DNA from: Bacteroidales bacterium
GTDB lineage: Bacteria > Bacteroidota > Bacteroidia > Bacteroidales > 4484-276
DNA length: 64,000 nt
Direction of reading: 5' to 3'
NCBI GenBank assembly: GCA_014860585.1
Contig: JACZJL010000134.1
Coordinates: 1 to 64,000 of the forward strand
Made by a program: the position numbers and the translations under genes. The notes below the pieces were generated by a model that worked only from the letters and a program-made list of their open reading frames with translations, was not told the origin of the DNA and did no database searches. Every line of letters begins with the position of its first letter. Positions within the stretch are counted from its first letter, which is position 1. This document shows, piece after piece, positions 28,901 to 36,598 of this stretch.

Positions 28901-30243
28901 CTTTCGAGGGGTGTGTACCCCCATGGCTCATAATAAGAGGGAAAAACCGACAGATCGAAACCCGGAAGCAGGTCGTAGTAAGAAAGATCAAAAATGCCGT
29001 CATCTCCATTAAGATAAGCGGGGACAAAGACAATCTTCACCTTTGATTCAGGCGCATTAGTCAACCCAGCTTTTTTAATCTCCTTCAGAATGGCATCCTC
29101 AGCAGGGTAATAAAGATCATGTGTAAGGTATTCACCGGCTATCGGATGCTCAAAATCAGTTTTTTTCATCCGTTCGAGTAGTCCTTTACAGGCGCCTGAA
29201 TGGTTAGCCGGAATTTTCACAAAAGCAATAATTTCCCTGTCGGGATTCTCCCTGGCAACCTTTCCGATCGCACTAATAAACAGGTTAATACCTTTATTTC
29301 TGAACTCGTATCTTCCACTGGTAATCGTCAGGAAGACATCTTCTGAAATCTTACAATTCAGGAGCGCTTCTACAACTTTTGCCATTCGTTTACGGGCTGT
29401 TTCCCGTTTCTTTAAAAATTTCTTCTCATCCAGAAAAAGTGATGCGGAGAGCCCGTTAGGTGTAACGAGATCAACCTTTTTTCCCAGCAATTTATCCGTC
29501 TCAACCGCTGTGATCGCGCTCACTGTTGAGAATGAATCGGCAGCAATAGCGCTCTTTTTTTCGAGAGAATACCTGGAAACAATCCCCAGTTGCCTGGCCA
29601 TGTCGTCTCCGTTGTATTCATTAATTTTACCATAAAGAGGCAATCCGTTTCCTGAAATCGAACGCCCAATTGTAGTGGCATGTGTTGTAAATACGGTGGC
29701 CACCTGCGGAGCAAATTCATTCAGGTAAAGGATACCAGAGCCGGTCATCCACTCATGGAAATGAGCCACAACCTTATCGGAGTAACTAAGATAATGATTG
29801 AAAAAACTTTCTATCACTTTCCCGGTAGCGTAACCAAACATGGCCGGCTCTACATAATCCCACTGACCACTGATGGAGTCTAGCTGGTAGCGCTCCCATA
29901 GTTTTGCGAAAATTTTATCTTTTTCCGGAAAAAGGGTTGTGAAATCAACAAGAACAGCGATGGGGCTGCTCTCAATGTTCCATCGCCCAATGCGGAAAAA
30001 GAGACCTGCTTCGGCGGCCGATTCGCGCCACTCGGCAAATAGGGCTTTATCTTCAGTAAAGGTCGGATTCTTGCGGGCTTCTTTCCAAACATCGGGACCA
30101 ATTGTGATGTACTGGTCACCGAATTCCTTTTTCATTATCGGGGCTTTTGTTGACAGTACGGTGTAAATACCGCCTATCATATTGCAAACTTCCCAACTCG
30201 TTTCGAACACATAGTTGGGCTTGAGTGATCTTTCTTCTGTCAT
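25999..30243 (-). CDS. Fusion of glycogen synthase (GT3-like) and alpha-glucan phosphorylase (GT35)
   Basis: The protein has 1414 residues. Residues 1-560 form a retaining GT-B glycosyltransferase resembling eukaryotic-type glycogen synthase: ETSWEVCNMIGGIYTV at 13-29 and the E-x7-E pair E439/E447 in YEPWGYTPLE. A charged linker follows (560-580), then a DUF3417-like segment (LQKLSRNLWWSWN) and a GT35 phosphorylase. The latter has YFSMEYGLHQSLKLYSGGLG, and its PLP-binding Lys1170 in GTSGEKAVMNG. A beta-rich tail ends the chain (1300-1414). Both active sites look intact, so one chain could extend glucan from a sugar nucleotide and also release glucose-1-phosphate. Fusions of this kind are found in Bacteroidota. 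It closes the minus-strand glycogen cluster but has its own promoter-like region and terminator. Confidence 0.9.
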   Translation of the reverse strand: MTEERSLKPNYVFETSWEVCNMIGGIYTVLSTKAPIMKKEFGDQYITIGPDVWKEARKNPTFTEDKALFAEWRESAAEAGLFFRIGRWNIESSPIAVLVDFTTLFPEKDKIFAKLWERYQLDSISGQWDYVEPAMFGYATGKVIESFFNHYLSYSDKVVAHFHEWMTGSGILYLNEFAPQVATVFTTHATTIGRSISGNGLPLYGKINEYNGDDMARQLGIVSRYSLEKKSAIAADSFSTVSAITAVETDKLLGKKVDLVTPNGLSASLFLDEKKFLKKRETARKRMAKVVEALLNCKISEDVFLTITSGRYEFRNKGINLFISAIGKVARENPDREIIAFVKIPANHSGACKGLLERMKKTDFEHPIAGEYLTHDLYYPAEDAILKEIKKAGLTNAPESKVKIVFVPAYLNGDDGIFDLSYYDLLPGFDLSVFPSYYEPWGYTPLESIAFRVPTITTMQAGFGKWVLDQFPDNHPSVSVINRPDNDDAQVIDELSGMIQKFARMPFDQQTDLRENASEIASKADWQDFNEHYLELYSLALEKVEGRVETFPVRTPLKRKTKLTETPHQDAPVWKKVVIEPKIPEKLKGLQKLSRNLWWSWNFKATDMFETINPEIWKEVGQNPIALLDSLNIDQWRALESDKVFHEKYLESYNKFNDYIAESKNKPKAQIAYFSMEYGLHQSLKLYSGGLGVLAGDYLKEASDSNENLVAIGLIYKYGYFQQSISAFGDQVAEYQAQKFSQLPIEKVLDANGNQVEIQIGLPGRLLYVRVWRCGVGRIPLYLLDTDFSENEETDRKITHHLYGGDSENRLKQELVLGVGGIRVLKAIGIEPTIYHSNEGHSAFIGLERLRYLIQEEKLTFHQAIEVVRSSTLFTTHTPVPAGHDVFTEDLLRTYFPHYPERLNLTWDEFMNLGKWVENGAETKFSMSVLAAKLSQEINGVSRIHGRVSQEMFAKLYDGYYPAELHVGYVTNGVHLPTWASKPWKQLYKKIFGEDYKQKQTNFDMWQVVHEVEDKVVWNSRKQLKKDLITYLKVRLREEMTKRQENPKLVIQTVESLNENALTIGFARRFATYKRAKLLFSNLERLEKLVNNSGRPIQFIYAGKAHPKDTEGQELIKKIIEISKTKAFIGKVIFVENYDMELAHMLIPGVDIWLNTPTRPLEASGTSGEKAVMNGVVNFSVLDGWWAEGFKENAGFAIQEARTYANQQFQDELDSEIIYNVFEENILPLYYDVNADGIPEKWVKYIKNTISDIAPHFTMKRMLEDYQGRFYSKLIERTNMIRQSNYRLADEYAQWKQEIRSKWHEIKLEKLMISDAESPIYLEDTFSAEVTLYSNGISPKHLGVEILFSQRDISGVRKILFTREMTPLEVVNSRARYTVDIPASQAGTFNYGFRVFPKHKLIPHRQDFALVKWI

Positions 30244-30277
30244 TTTCGTCTGTACAATTAATTTTAAATTGAGGGGG

Positions 30278-30318
30278 CAAAAATAGCTAAAACATTAATC
30301 AGACCTTTGTAATTACAA
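30278..30318 (-). promoter_or_regulatory. Promoter-like region with palindrome for the fusion gene
   Basis: On the minus strand TATTTTTG (30285-30278) fits the -7 consensus and lies about 35 bp before the ATG. A perfect 12-bp palindrome TTGTAATTACAA (30307-30318) covers the place where a -33 element should be, so it could be an operator. No regulator is known from the sequence. Confidence 0.4.
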
Positions 30319-30526
30319 GGTTTTACAAAGTACTTTCCTGTAAAATGAGGGTTATTCAGTTGAGGAACATTGGGTTAGATTAGGGATTTTTTTAGTTGTG
30401 AAAAAAGCAGACAATAATCAGTCAAATCTCAAAAGCTAACAGTTTTTGCACTAGTATGGACAGGCTGTCAAATTTTTAAAACGAGGATTATTTTCTACCA
30501 ATTTTACTTAAGAGATTGTTTGTAAA

Positions 30527-31330
30527 CTATTTACTCAATTCAAGAAGTTTTGATTTAATTTCAGGCGGCATTTTCCATGAAAAATCGTTTGCAATTTTGC
30601 TGTAAGCAGTTTCCCATTCTGCGGATTCCTTGTCGATCAACTTCTCTCTGTTGGCTCTCAGGTACCTGTGTATTTCATAAACCATGTTAAATCCATTGTA
30701 AGCATTCTCGCTGTTACTAAAAGCATGGATGGCATCATCAATATCTCTGGAAAGAAGAAATGAAAATCCTTTTGTTTGCCATTCCAAAGCAGTTTCAAAG
30801 TCTTTACTGGTAATGCTTTTCCCAGGAAGTATGATTTCAGGATTTATCAGCCGTTGATTGTTCTCCATTTGCTGTTTCAACATGCTGAGTTGCTCCTGGT
30901 GGTGAAGGTTATCATTGTCACCATCAAGGATTATTTGATTGTATTTTGCTCTTGTTATCGAATCGTTCACAAGAACAGGAGCGATATACTTTTGGTATTC
31001 TTTATCAACTTCGTTGTAATAGTCGTACCATCCTTTTTTCAATTTTTCAGAAGGTGTAACATAAGCAAAAAATTGAGCCAACATCCGTTTCTGCCCCGGT
31101 TCCTTATTCAGAACTATTAACTCGGTTACATATTTATCATACTGCTGCATTTCCTGCATACCGGCAGCCCTGTCGCGGAAGCCATAATCTATGACAGTAG
31201 TCATCACAACCAACGCTACGCTTCCGATAAACCATTTCAGTAATTCAATTTTTAACTTGTACTTTTCAAAATTGATTCCCTGATTATTTGTCTTATCAGG
31301 CTGATTATCATCAATTGTTTCGGTTTCCAT
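30527..31330 (-). CDS. Unrecognised single-pass membrane protein in the glycogen cluster
   Basis: The protein has 267 residues from the ATG at 31330. An upstream alternative at 31384 adds unrelated residues. A charged, Asn/Asp-rich N-terminus precedes one membrane helix (about 32-52, FIGSVALVVMTTVIDYGF). The remaining 210 residues are charged and helical, with possible coiled coil (HHQEQLSMLKQQMENNQRLI) and a TPR-like stretch (SRDIDDAIHAFSNSENAYNGF). I do not recognise a family. It sits between the GH57 gene and the synthase-phosphorylase fusion on the same strand, but a terminator precedes it, so a shared role is only possible. Confidence 0.6.
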   Translation of the reverse strand: METETIDDNQPDKTNNQGINFEKYKLKIELLKWFIGSVALVVMTTVIDYGFRDRAAGMQEMQQYDKYVTELIVLNKEPGQKRMLAQFFAYVTPSEKLKKGWYDYYNEVDKEYQKYIAPVLVNDSITRAKYNQIILDGDNDNLHHQEQLSMLKQQMENNQRLINPEIILPGKSITSKDFETALEWQTKGFSFLLSRDIDDAIHAFSNSENAYNGFNMVYEIHRYLRANREKLIDKESAEWETAYSKIANDFSWKMPPEIKSKLLELSK

Positions 31331-31401
31331 TTTATGGTTTCTTTTAGTTATCAATCTGGTTAGTAATTCATTTACAAATAGCATGATGTAAAATATTGTG
31401 T

Positions 31402-31443
31402 AAAAAAAACAGAGGCTGTCTTCATTTAAGAATAGAACCTCTG
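31402..31443 (-). terminator. Terminator-like hairpin after the GH57 gene
   Basis: CAGAGG (31443-31438 on the minus strand) pairs with CCTCTG (31415-31410), with an inner TCTT/AAGA pairing, followed by eight T residues on the minus strand (31409-31402). It shares the sequence AGAGGCTGTC with the long hairpin at 57924-58003. Confidence 0.6.
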
Positions 31444-31482
31444 CTCATTGTTCGTCTCTTCACGGTTAACTTTCAAGCTAAA

Positions 31483-33057
31483 TCATGAGAGGAACTTTGA
31501 AATCTTCTCTGCAATTTTCTTCCTGCTTTCAGCGATGTCGTTTTTGTTTATCTTTTTAATTTCACCGGCAAGCCGGTCATATTCAGCTTTTGCCGATTTG
31601 GTGAGGTTGGGCAGCACTTTGTCTCTCACTTCATCCGTAGCGTCTTTCAGCGCATAAAGCAGGTTTTGAGCGTCAATTTCCTTAAGCAGGGATTTTACCT
31701 TTGCATTCGATAGATCCTTGATATGGTCAAGATTGACGGACTCGGTTTTGGCAGAAGCAACCACTTCCTGAACTTTTTTGGTGGTGGCTTTTACTGCTTT
31801 CCTGGTGACATCGGAAATCTCCTTTCCTAATTCTCCGGCCTTTTCGATGATCTTTTCACCACCTGATTTTCCGCACTTTTCTTCAACCCTGATGGTGAAG
31901 TCGGAGAGTACGTTCATGTAGTTGATAAAAGCTTCATAGGGTGAATTGTAGGGATTGAAATATTTATGTACATCGCCGTCGGAGAACCACTTTGTACACA
32001 TATAATAGAAATGATCACTATTCTGTAGCCTGTACCAGTCGCTCATGATTTCGGGATCGTTGCACCCTTTAATTCTGGACTCAAGGGCATACAATTTACT
32101 AAAGGCTTCATCCTGCATTTCGTTACCAAGCCAGGCAGTGATATCACGCTCTTCATCTGCCCACGAAATGGGGTAGGGGACATGAATGGCCGAGATGGGT
32201 TGCAATTCCTTTTCCAGTTCGGAAGGTGTGGCAAATTTGAATTTTTTGGTTTTTAAAACTTTGGCCGGAAGTGAGGCCATAAAGTCAAAAATGCCGGTTT
32301 CGCGCCATTGATGCTCGCCGAAGGTTTCGTAGTCCATAAACAGGTTGATCACATCCTCATTTTTGTTGAGATCGAGGAGCCAGTCTGTGAATTTATCGGC
32401 TGTGAGCGGCCACTCACTCCACCCGTGGTTGGAAAACCTGAAAGCGATATCGTCGCTCAGGGTGTGGTTTTTGAGCAATACTTTCAACTTCGGGTTACGC
32501 GCGTTGCAATACATGAAGTTTGAGCTTTTCCAGCCAAGCACATGCTTTGCGCCTTCGGTGAGCATGAGTGTGTAGCCCATGTCGTGCACCATTTCGCCGA
32601 TTTCGTCCGAGTAGATCAATTCGGTGTTTCGGAAAGTAGTTGGCTTGACACCAAAAAGCGATTCAATTTTTTTACTGTGCAGTTCAACCTGTTCTGCAAA
32701 CTCAGTCTTGCTTCTGAGCGATGAAAGAGAATGCGCGTAGGTTTCGGCTAAAAACTCCACGTTACCTGTTTCTGCAAGCTTTTTAAAACTCTGGATTACT
32801 TCTGGTGCATAGGCCTCGAATTGTTCAAGCGCATGGCCTGTGATCGAAAAACTCACTTTAAAATCTTTTCCATGTTTTTTGATGAGTTTCAACAACAAGT
32901 CATTCATCGGCAGGTAGGATTTCTGAGCTACCCTGCTCATGATATGGCTGTTTTCGAAATCATTATAATAATAATGATCATGACCCATATTGAAAAAACG
33001 ATAGGTTTTTAACCTGAATGGCTGGTGAACCTGGAAATAAAAACAAATTGATTTCAT
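31483..33057 (-). CDS. GH57 alpha-amylase-like enzyme with FliG-C-like C-terminal domain
   Basis: The protein has 524 residues. Residues 1-390 are a glycoside hydrolase family 57 catalytic domain: HQP at 11-13, nucleophile Glu146 in FRNTELIYSDE, and acid/base Asp242 in MDYETFGEH. It should act on alpha-1,4 glucans in the cytosol (no signal peptide). After a Lys/Glu-rich helical linker (395-440), residues 443-520 resemble the C-terminal domain of flagellar motor protein FliG: LLKEIDAQNLLYALKDA aligns with LREIDGQELAKALKSV of FliG, with NLTKSAKAEY and DIAESRKKIAEKI also matching. It is 34 bp downstream of the glycosyltransferase gene and clearly part of the glycogen operon. Confidence 0.9.
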   Translation of the reverse strand: MKSICFYFQVHQPFRLKTYRFFNMGHDHYYYNDFENSHIMSRVAQKSYLPMNDLLLKLIKKHGKDFKVSFSITGHALEQFEAYAPEVIQSFKKLAETGNVEFLAETYAHSLSSLRSKTEFAEQVELHSKKIESLFGVKPTTFRNTELIYSDEIGEMVHDMGYTLMLTEGAKHVLGWKSSNFMYCNARNPKLKVLLKNHTLSDDIAFRFSNHGWSEWPLTADKFTDWLLDLNKNEDVINLFMDYETFGEHQWRETGIFDFMASLPAKVLKTKKFKFATPSELEKELQPISAIHVPYPISWADEERDITAWLGNEMQDEAFSKLYALESRIKGCNDPEIMSDWYRLQNSDHFYYMCTKWFSDGDVHKYFNPYNSPYEAFINYMNVLSDFTIRVEEKCGKSGGEKIIEKAGELGKEISDVTRKAVKATTKKVQEVVASAKTESVNLDHIKDLSNAKVKSLLKEIDAQNLLYALKDATDEVRDKVLPNLTKSAKAEYDRLAGEIKKINKNDIAESRKKIAEKISKFLS

Positions 33058-33091
33058 ATCTTATCTTAATATTTATCTTACTAATGATTAA

Positions 33092-34372
33092 TTACTTAAA
33101 TAAAGTGTCATATACCTGAACGATTTTGAAGGCAGCATTGTCCCATTTAAGGCTGTCAACTTCATCTTTTCCATATTTCTGAAAAGTTTTACGCAATGAG
33201 TCGTAGTGTAGCAAACCGTAAATCGAATCGGCCATGCCGTGCACATCCCAGAAGTCTACCTTGAGGGCATGTTTGAGAATTTCCGCAACGCCCGATTGTT
33301 TTGAAATGACCACCGGTACGTTGGATCGCATGGCCTCCAGCGGAACGATACCAAAAGGTTCTGACACCGAGGGCATCACGAACACGTCGCTAAGCAGAAA
33401 CATTTTATCTACATCAGCTCCTTTGAGAAAACCGGTAAAATGAAATTTCGTAGCGATTTTCAGCTGAGCAACGCGTTTAATCATTTTATTCATCAGGTCG
33501 CCCGACCCGGCCATAACGAACCTAACATTCTGATCCTGCTTCAGGATAAGGCTGGCGGCTTCGATGAAATACTCAGGGCCTTTTTGCTGAGTGAGTCTTC
33601 CGAGGAAAGTAACCACTTTTTCCTTTACATGCCGTTTCACATCATCCACCTCTTTATCAGTAGGTTCTACAGCATTGTGTACCGTGAAAACTTTATCGGG
33701 GTTAATTCCGTATTTTTCAATAACGGTAGTTCTCGTAAGATTACTTACCGTGATCACCCTGTCAGCTTCTTCCATTCCCTTACGCTCAATATCGTAGATG
33801 TTTTGGTTAACATTTACTCCTGAGCGGTCGAACTCTGTGGCGTGCATGTGAACAACAAGTGGTTTCCCGGTAACATTTTTGGCAGCAATTCCAGCTGAAT
33901 AAGTGAGCCAGTCGTGCGCGTGAATGAGGTCGAACTGGGATTTTTTTGCTATCCCTGCAGCCACCAGCGCATACCTGGAAACTTCAGCCATGAGGTCGGT
34001 GCCATAAGCGCCGGAAAAATTGAACTTTGTGCTTGTTACTTTTTGTTCTAACGAAACTCCTTCGAGCCTGTTTTCTTCTGCAATACGGGCAAATTCCTGC
34101 GGGCTGACATAAGGAATCAGGTTCGATCCGATCTCCATGTAGGTGATCTTCTTCCAGAACTCTTTGTAGTCCTCATCGGATGAATCAACCAATACATCGC
34201 TTGCATTCACAATTCGCACCGCCGATTCGTCCTCATCCCCGTATGCCTTTGGCACAACAAAGATCGTCTCTATGCCCTGATTGGCAAGGCCTTTTGTCAT
34301 ACCGTAACACGCAGTTCCTAAGCCCCCTGAAATATGGGGAGGGAATTCCCATCCAAACATTAATACTTTCAT
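33092..34372 (-). CDS. Glycosyltransferase (GT4/GT5 type), probable alpha-glucan synthase
   Basis: The protein has 426 residues from the ATG at 34372. The preceding TTG is less likely. GT-B fold: N-terminal VLMFGWEFPPHISGGLG with the sugar-binding glycines, a C-terminal retaining E-x7-E motif (SEPFGIVPLEAM), and TFLGRLTQQKGPEYFIEA between them. Because it lies between a debranching enzyme and a GH57 amylase it is probably involved in glycogen or maltodextrin synthesis rather than cell-surface glycosylation. Donor sugar nucleotide not determinable. Confidence 0.85.
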   Translation of the reverse strand: MKVLMFGWEFPPHISGGLGTACYGMTKGLANQGIETIFVVPKAYGDEDESAVRIVNASDVLVDSSDEDYKEFWKKITYMEIGSNLIPYVSPQEFARIAEENRLEGVSLEQKVTSTKFNFSGAYGTDLMAEVSRYALVAAGIAKKSQFDLIHAHDWLTYSAGIAAKNVTGKPLVVHMHATEFDRSGVNVNQNIYDIERKGMEEADRVITVSNLTRTTVIEKYGINPDKVFTVHNAVEPTDKEVDDVKRHVKEKVVTFLGRLTQQKGPEYFIEAASLILKQDQNVRFVMAGSGDLMNKMIKRVAQLKIATKFHFTGFLKGADVDKMFLLSDVFVMPSVSEPFGIVPLEAMRSNVPVVISKQSGVAEILKHALKVDFWDVHGMADSIYGLLHYDSLRKTFQKYGKDEVDSLKWDNAAFKIVQVYDTLFK

Positions 34373-34411
34373 GAGCAAATCCTGTTACTTCTTAATTTAT
34401 GTTGAATGTGA

Positions 34412-36355
34412 CTATTCATAATTTTTTATCATTTCAATGATTCTTAGCAGTTCGGCAACCGATGAAGCCATCGAGATGGCGCCTGAAGGGTGGTGCGGTG
34501 GATCACCGTCAAAAATTTCAGAAATAGTGCCTATGCCATAAGTTTGCATCTCGGGTTCCAGTCCATTGAACAGATTTTTGATGACAAACAGCCCGCCTTT
34601 TTTGTAAACTTTCAGGTAGGCTTCGGCATAATGCCCGATCAGCCATGCTACCACTGAACCCTGGTGATAAGCTTCATCACGTTCCTGCTCAGTTCCGCGG
34701 TAAACACCTTTGTATTTCAGACTTTTTGGTGTTAAAGACCGTAACCCTTTTGGAGTAAGTAATTCTCTTTCAACAACGTCAAGGATTCTTTTTTGCTGGA
34801 TATCACTCAACGGCGAATAAGGCATCGAAACAGCAAGCAGCTGGTTTGGACGTACCGACCAGTCCTTGAAGTTGCCATTGGTGTAGTCGGCAAGGTAACC
34901 TTTCTCCTGGTCCCAGAATTCAGCTTCGAATCCAGTTTTGATTTTTTCCGGAATACCTTTCCATTGACCTGTAAATGTTGAGTCTTTGGCTGCTTTGGCC
35001 AGCTCAAGACTAAACATTACAGCATTGTACCAAAGGGCATTTACTTCGACTGGCAGGCCTATTCGCGGTGTTACGGGTTTTCCGTTAACCAGGGCGTTCA
35101 TCCAGGTTATCGCATTTCCGGTTTCTCCTGCAAACAGCAGCCCGTTTTCCTGCATCTTAATATTATATTGTGTTCCATCCCGGTAAGCATTCAGGATGAG
35201 TTTCATTACATTTCTGTATTCATTCCATATTTTGGCTTTCTCGCCGGTTTTTTCGACATACTTTTGCAGCGCCCAGAAGAACCATAATTGAGTGTCAACT
35301 GAGTTGTAGTTTATCGTATGATTCTTAATAGTATTGTGGAAAAAAGGTCCTTGCATAGTCGAAATCATCGAATCAATGACTTCTTTGAAGGTTTTTGTAT
35401 CATCCCGGGTAAGCAAAAGACCCGGCAGCGACATAAATGTGTCGCGACCTATGCTGCCATACCATGGGTAACCGGCCAGCACTTCAACCTTATTCTCTTT
35501 TCGGATAACAAACTGTTGTGCTGCATTGATGAGACAGTTCTCGAATGAGTTTCTCGGGAGCCTTTTTTTCCCTTCTGCAACAAATCTTTGCTTTAAACCT
35601 GTTGGGTTAATTTCTGCAGTTCCGGCGGCAAGGATGACAGATTCACCTTTAGCAATTTCAATCTCAAAGTACCCGGGTACATAGAGGTCTTCAACTGAAT
35701 CATAACCTCTCAGACTCTCGTGCGTGTATTCAATATTGTAATACCAATCAGGCACATGCACATATTCTGTCTTTTTCGAAAATTGAATAAAAAGTGGTGA
35801 ATAGCCGTCATACATGGTAACCTTAATCCCATTTTTAACGGGCTCATATTTTTTATTGGCATCAATATTGGCTTTTGAAAGCTCATGAATGTTGCGGAAC
35901 GCAAGGAACGGCTTGAGCCTTAATTTAGTTGGTGAATTTGCTTCAGCCAACGTGTATTTGATGAGCACCTGATTTTCATGTGAAGAAAACAGAATTTCCT
36001 TTTCGAGAACGACACCACCTACCCTGTAAGTAATTTTTGGAGCGGGATCGAGTTCAAAATTCCTTACATATTTATGACCTTTTGGGGCATACACGCCATT
36101 TTGGTATTTGTGGATTCCCAGGTTAAAATCGGCATCATGCTGAATCACGGTCTCGTCGAGTGTAGAGAGCAGCACATGCGGGTCGTTACCGAATTGTGGT
36201 TGCGGTACAATGAGTAAACCATGGTATTTCCTGGTGTTGCAATTAATGATTGTGGTTGAAGCAAATGCACCAGAGCGGTTCGAGCGGAGGAGTTCACGTC
36301 GTAATGAATATTCGAGGTTAATTAACTGTGTTTTGTCAAACTTAATGTAGGCCAT
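34412..36355 (-). CDS. Glycogen debranching enzyme (amylo-alpha-1,6-glucosidase)
   Basis: The protein has 647 residues. A beta-rich N-terminal domain (NRSGAFASTTIINCNTRKYHGLL, about 1-260) is followed by an (alpha/alpha)6 GDE_C domain. The latter has WYGSIGRDTFMSLPGLLL, NHTINYNSVDTQLWFFWAL, ETGNAITWMNALVNG and AYHQGSVVAWLIGHYAEAY, which match amylo-1,6-glucosidases. It cleaves alpha-1,6 branches of glycogen. First gene of the minus-strand cluster. A TACTTTCG element (36424-36417), one mismatch from TAnnTTTG, lies about 60 bp upstream. Confidence 0.93.
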   Translation of the reverse strand: MAYIKFDKTQLINLEYSLRRELLRSNRSGAFASTTIINCNTRKYHGLLIVPQPQFGNDPHVLLSTLDETVIQHDADFNLGIHKYQNGVYAPKGHKYVRNFELDPAPKITYRVGGVVLEKEILFSSHENQVLIKYTLAEANSPTKLRLKPFLAFRNIHELSKANIDANKKYEPVKNGIKVTMYDGYSPLFIQFSKKTEYVHVPDWYYNIEYTHESLRGYDSVEDLYVPGYFEIEIAKGESVILAAGTAEINPTGLKQRFVAEGKKRLPRNSFENCLINAAQQFVIRKENKVEVLAGYPWYGSIGRDTFMSLPGLLLTRDDTKTFKEVIDSMISTMQGPFFHNTIKNHTINYNSVDTQLWFFWALQKYVEKTGEKAKIWNEYRNVMKLILNAYRDGTQYNIKMQENGLLFAGETGNAITWMNALVNGKPVTPRIGLPVEVNALWYNAVMFSLELAKAAKDSTFTGQWKGIPEKIKTGFEAEFWDQEKGYLADYTNGNFKDWSVRPNQLLAVSMPYSPLSDIQQKRILDVVERELLTPKGLRSLTPKSLKYKGVYRGTEQERDEAYHQGSVVAWLIGHYAEAYLKVYKKGGLFVIKNLFNGLEPEMQTYGIGTISEIFDGDPPHHPSGAISMASSVAELLRIIEMIKNYE

Positions 36356-36598
36356 GCTGATTAAATTCTTGAAAATTAATTTGTTAAAGTCAAATTTGCA
36401 ATAAAATTTCTGACCGCGAAAGTACTACTTTTAAAGCTATAAAAACCAGCAAATTAAAACTAATTAACATAAAATTAAATAGATAAAGCTCACAAGTTCA
36501 AAAACTGCTCAAAGGCATTCAAGAAATATCATCAAAATGGATAATGAATTAATTGTAATTTAGCCCCCGAAATCTTTCATTAATAGAGTTTGCGTCGC

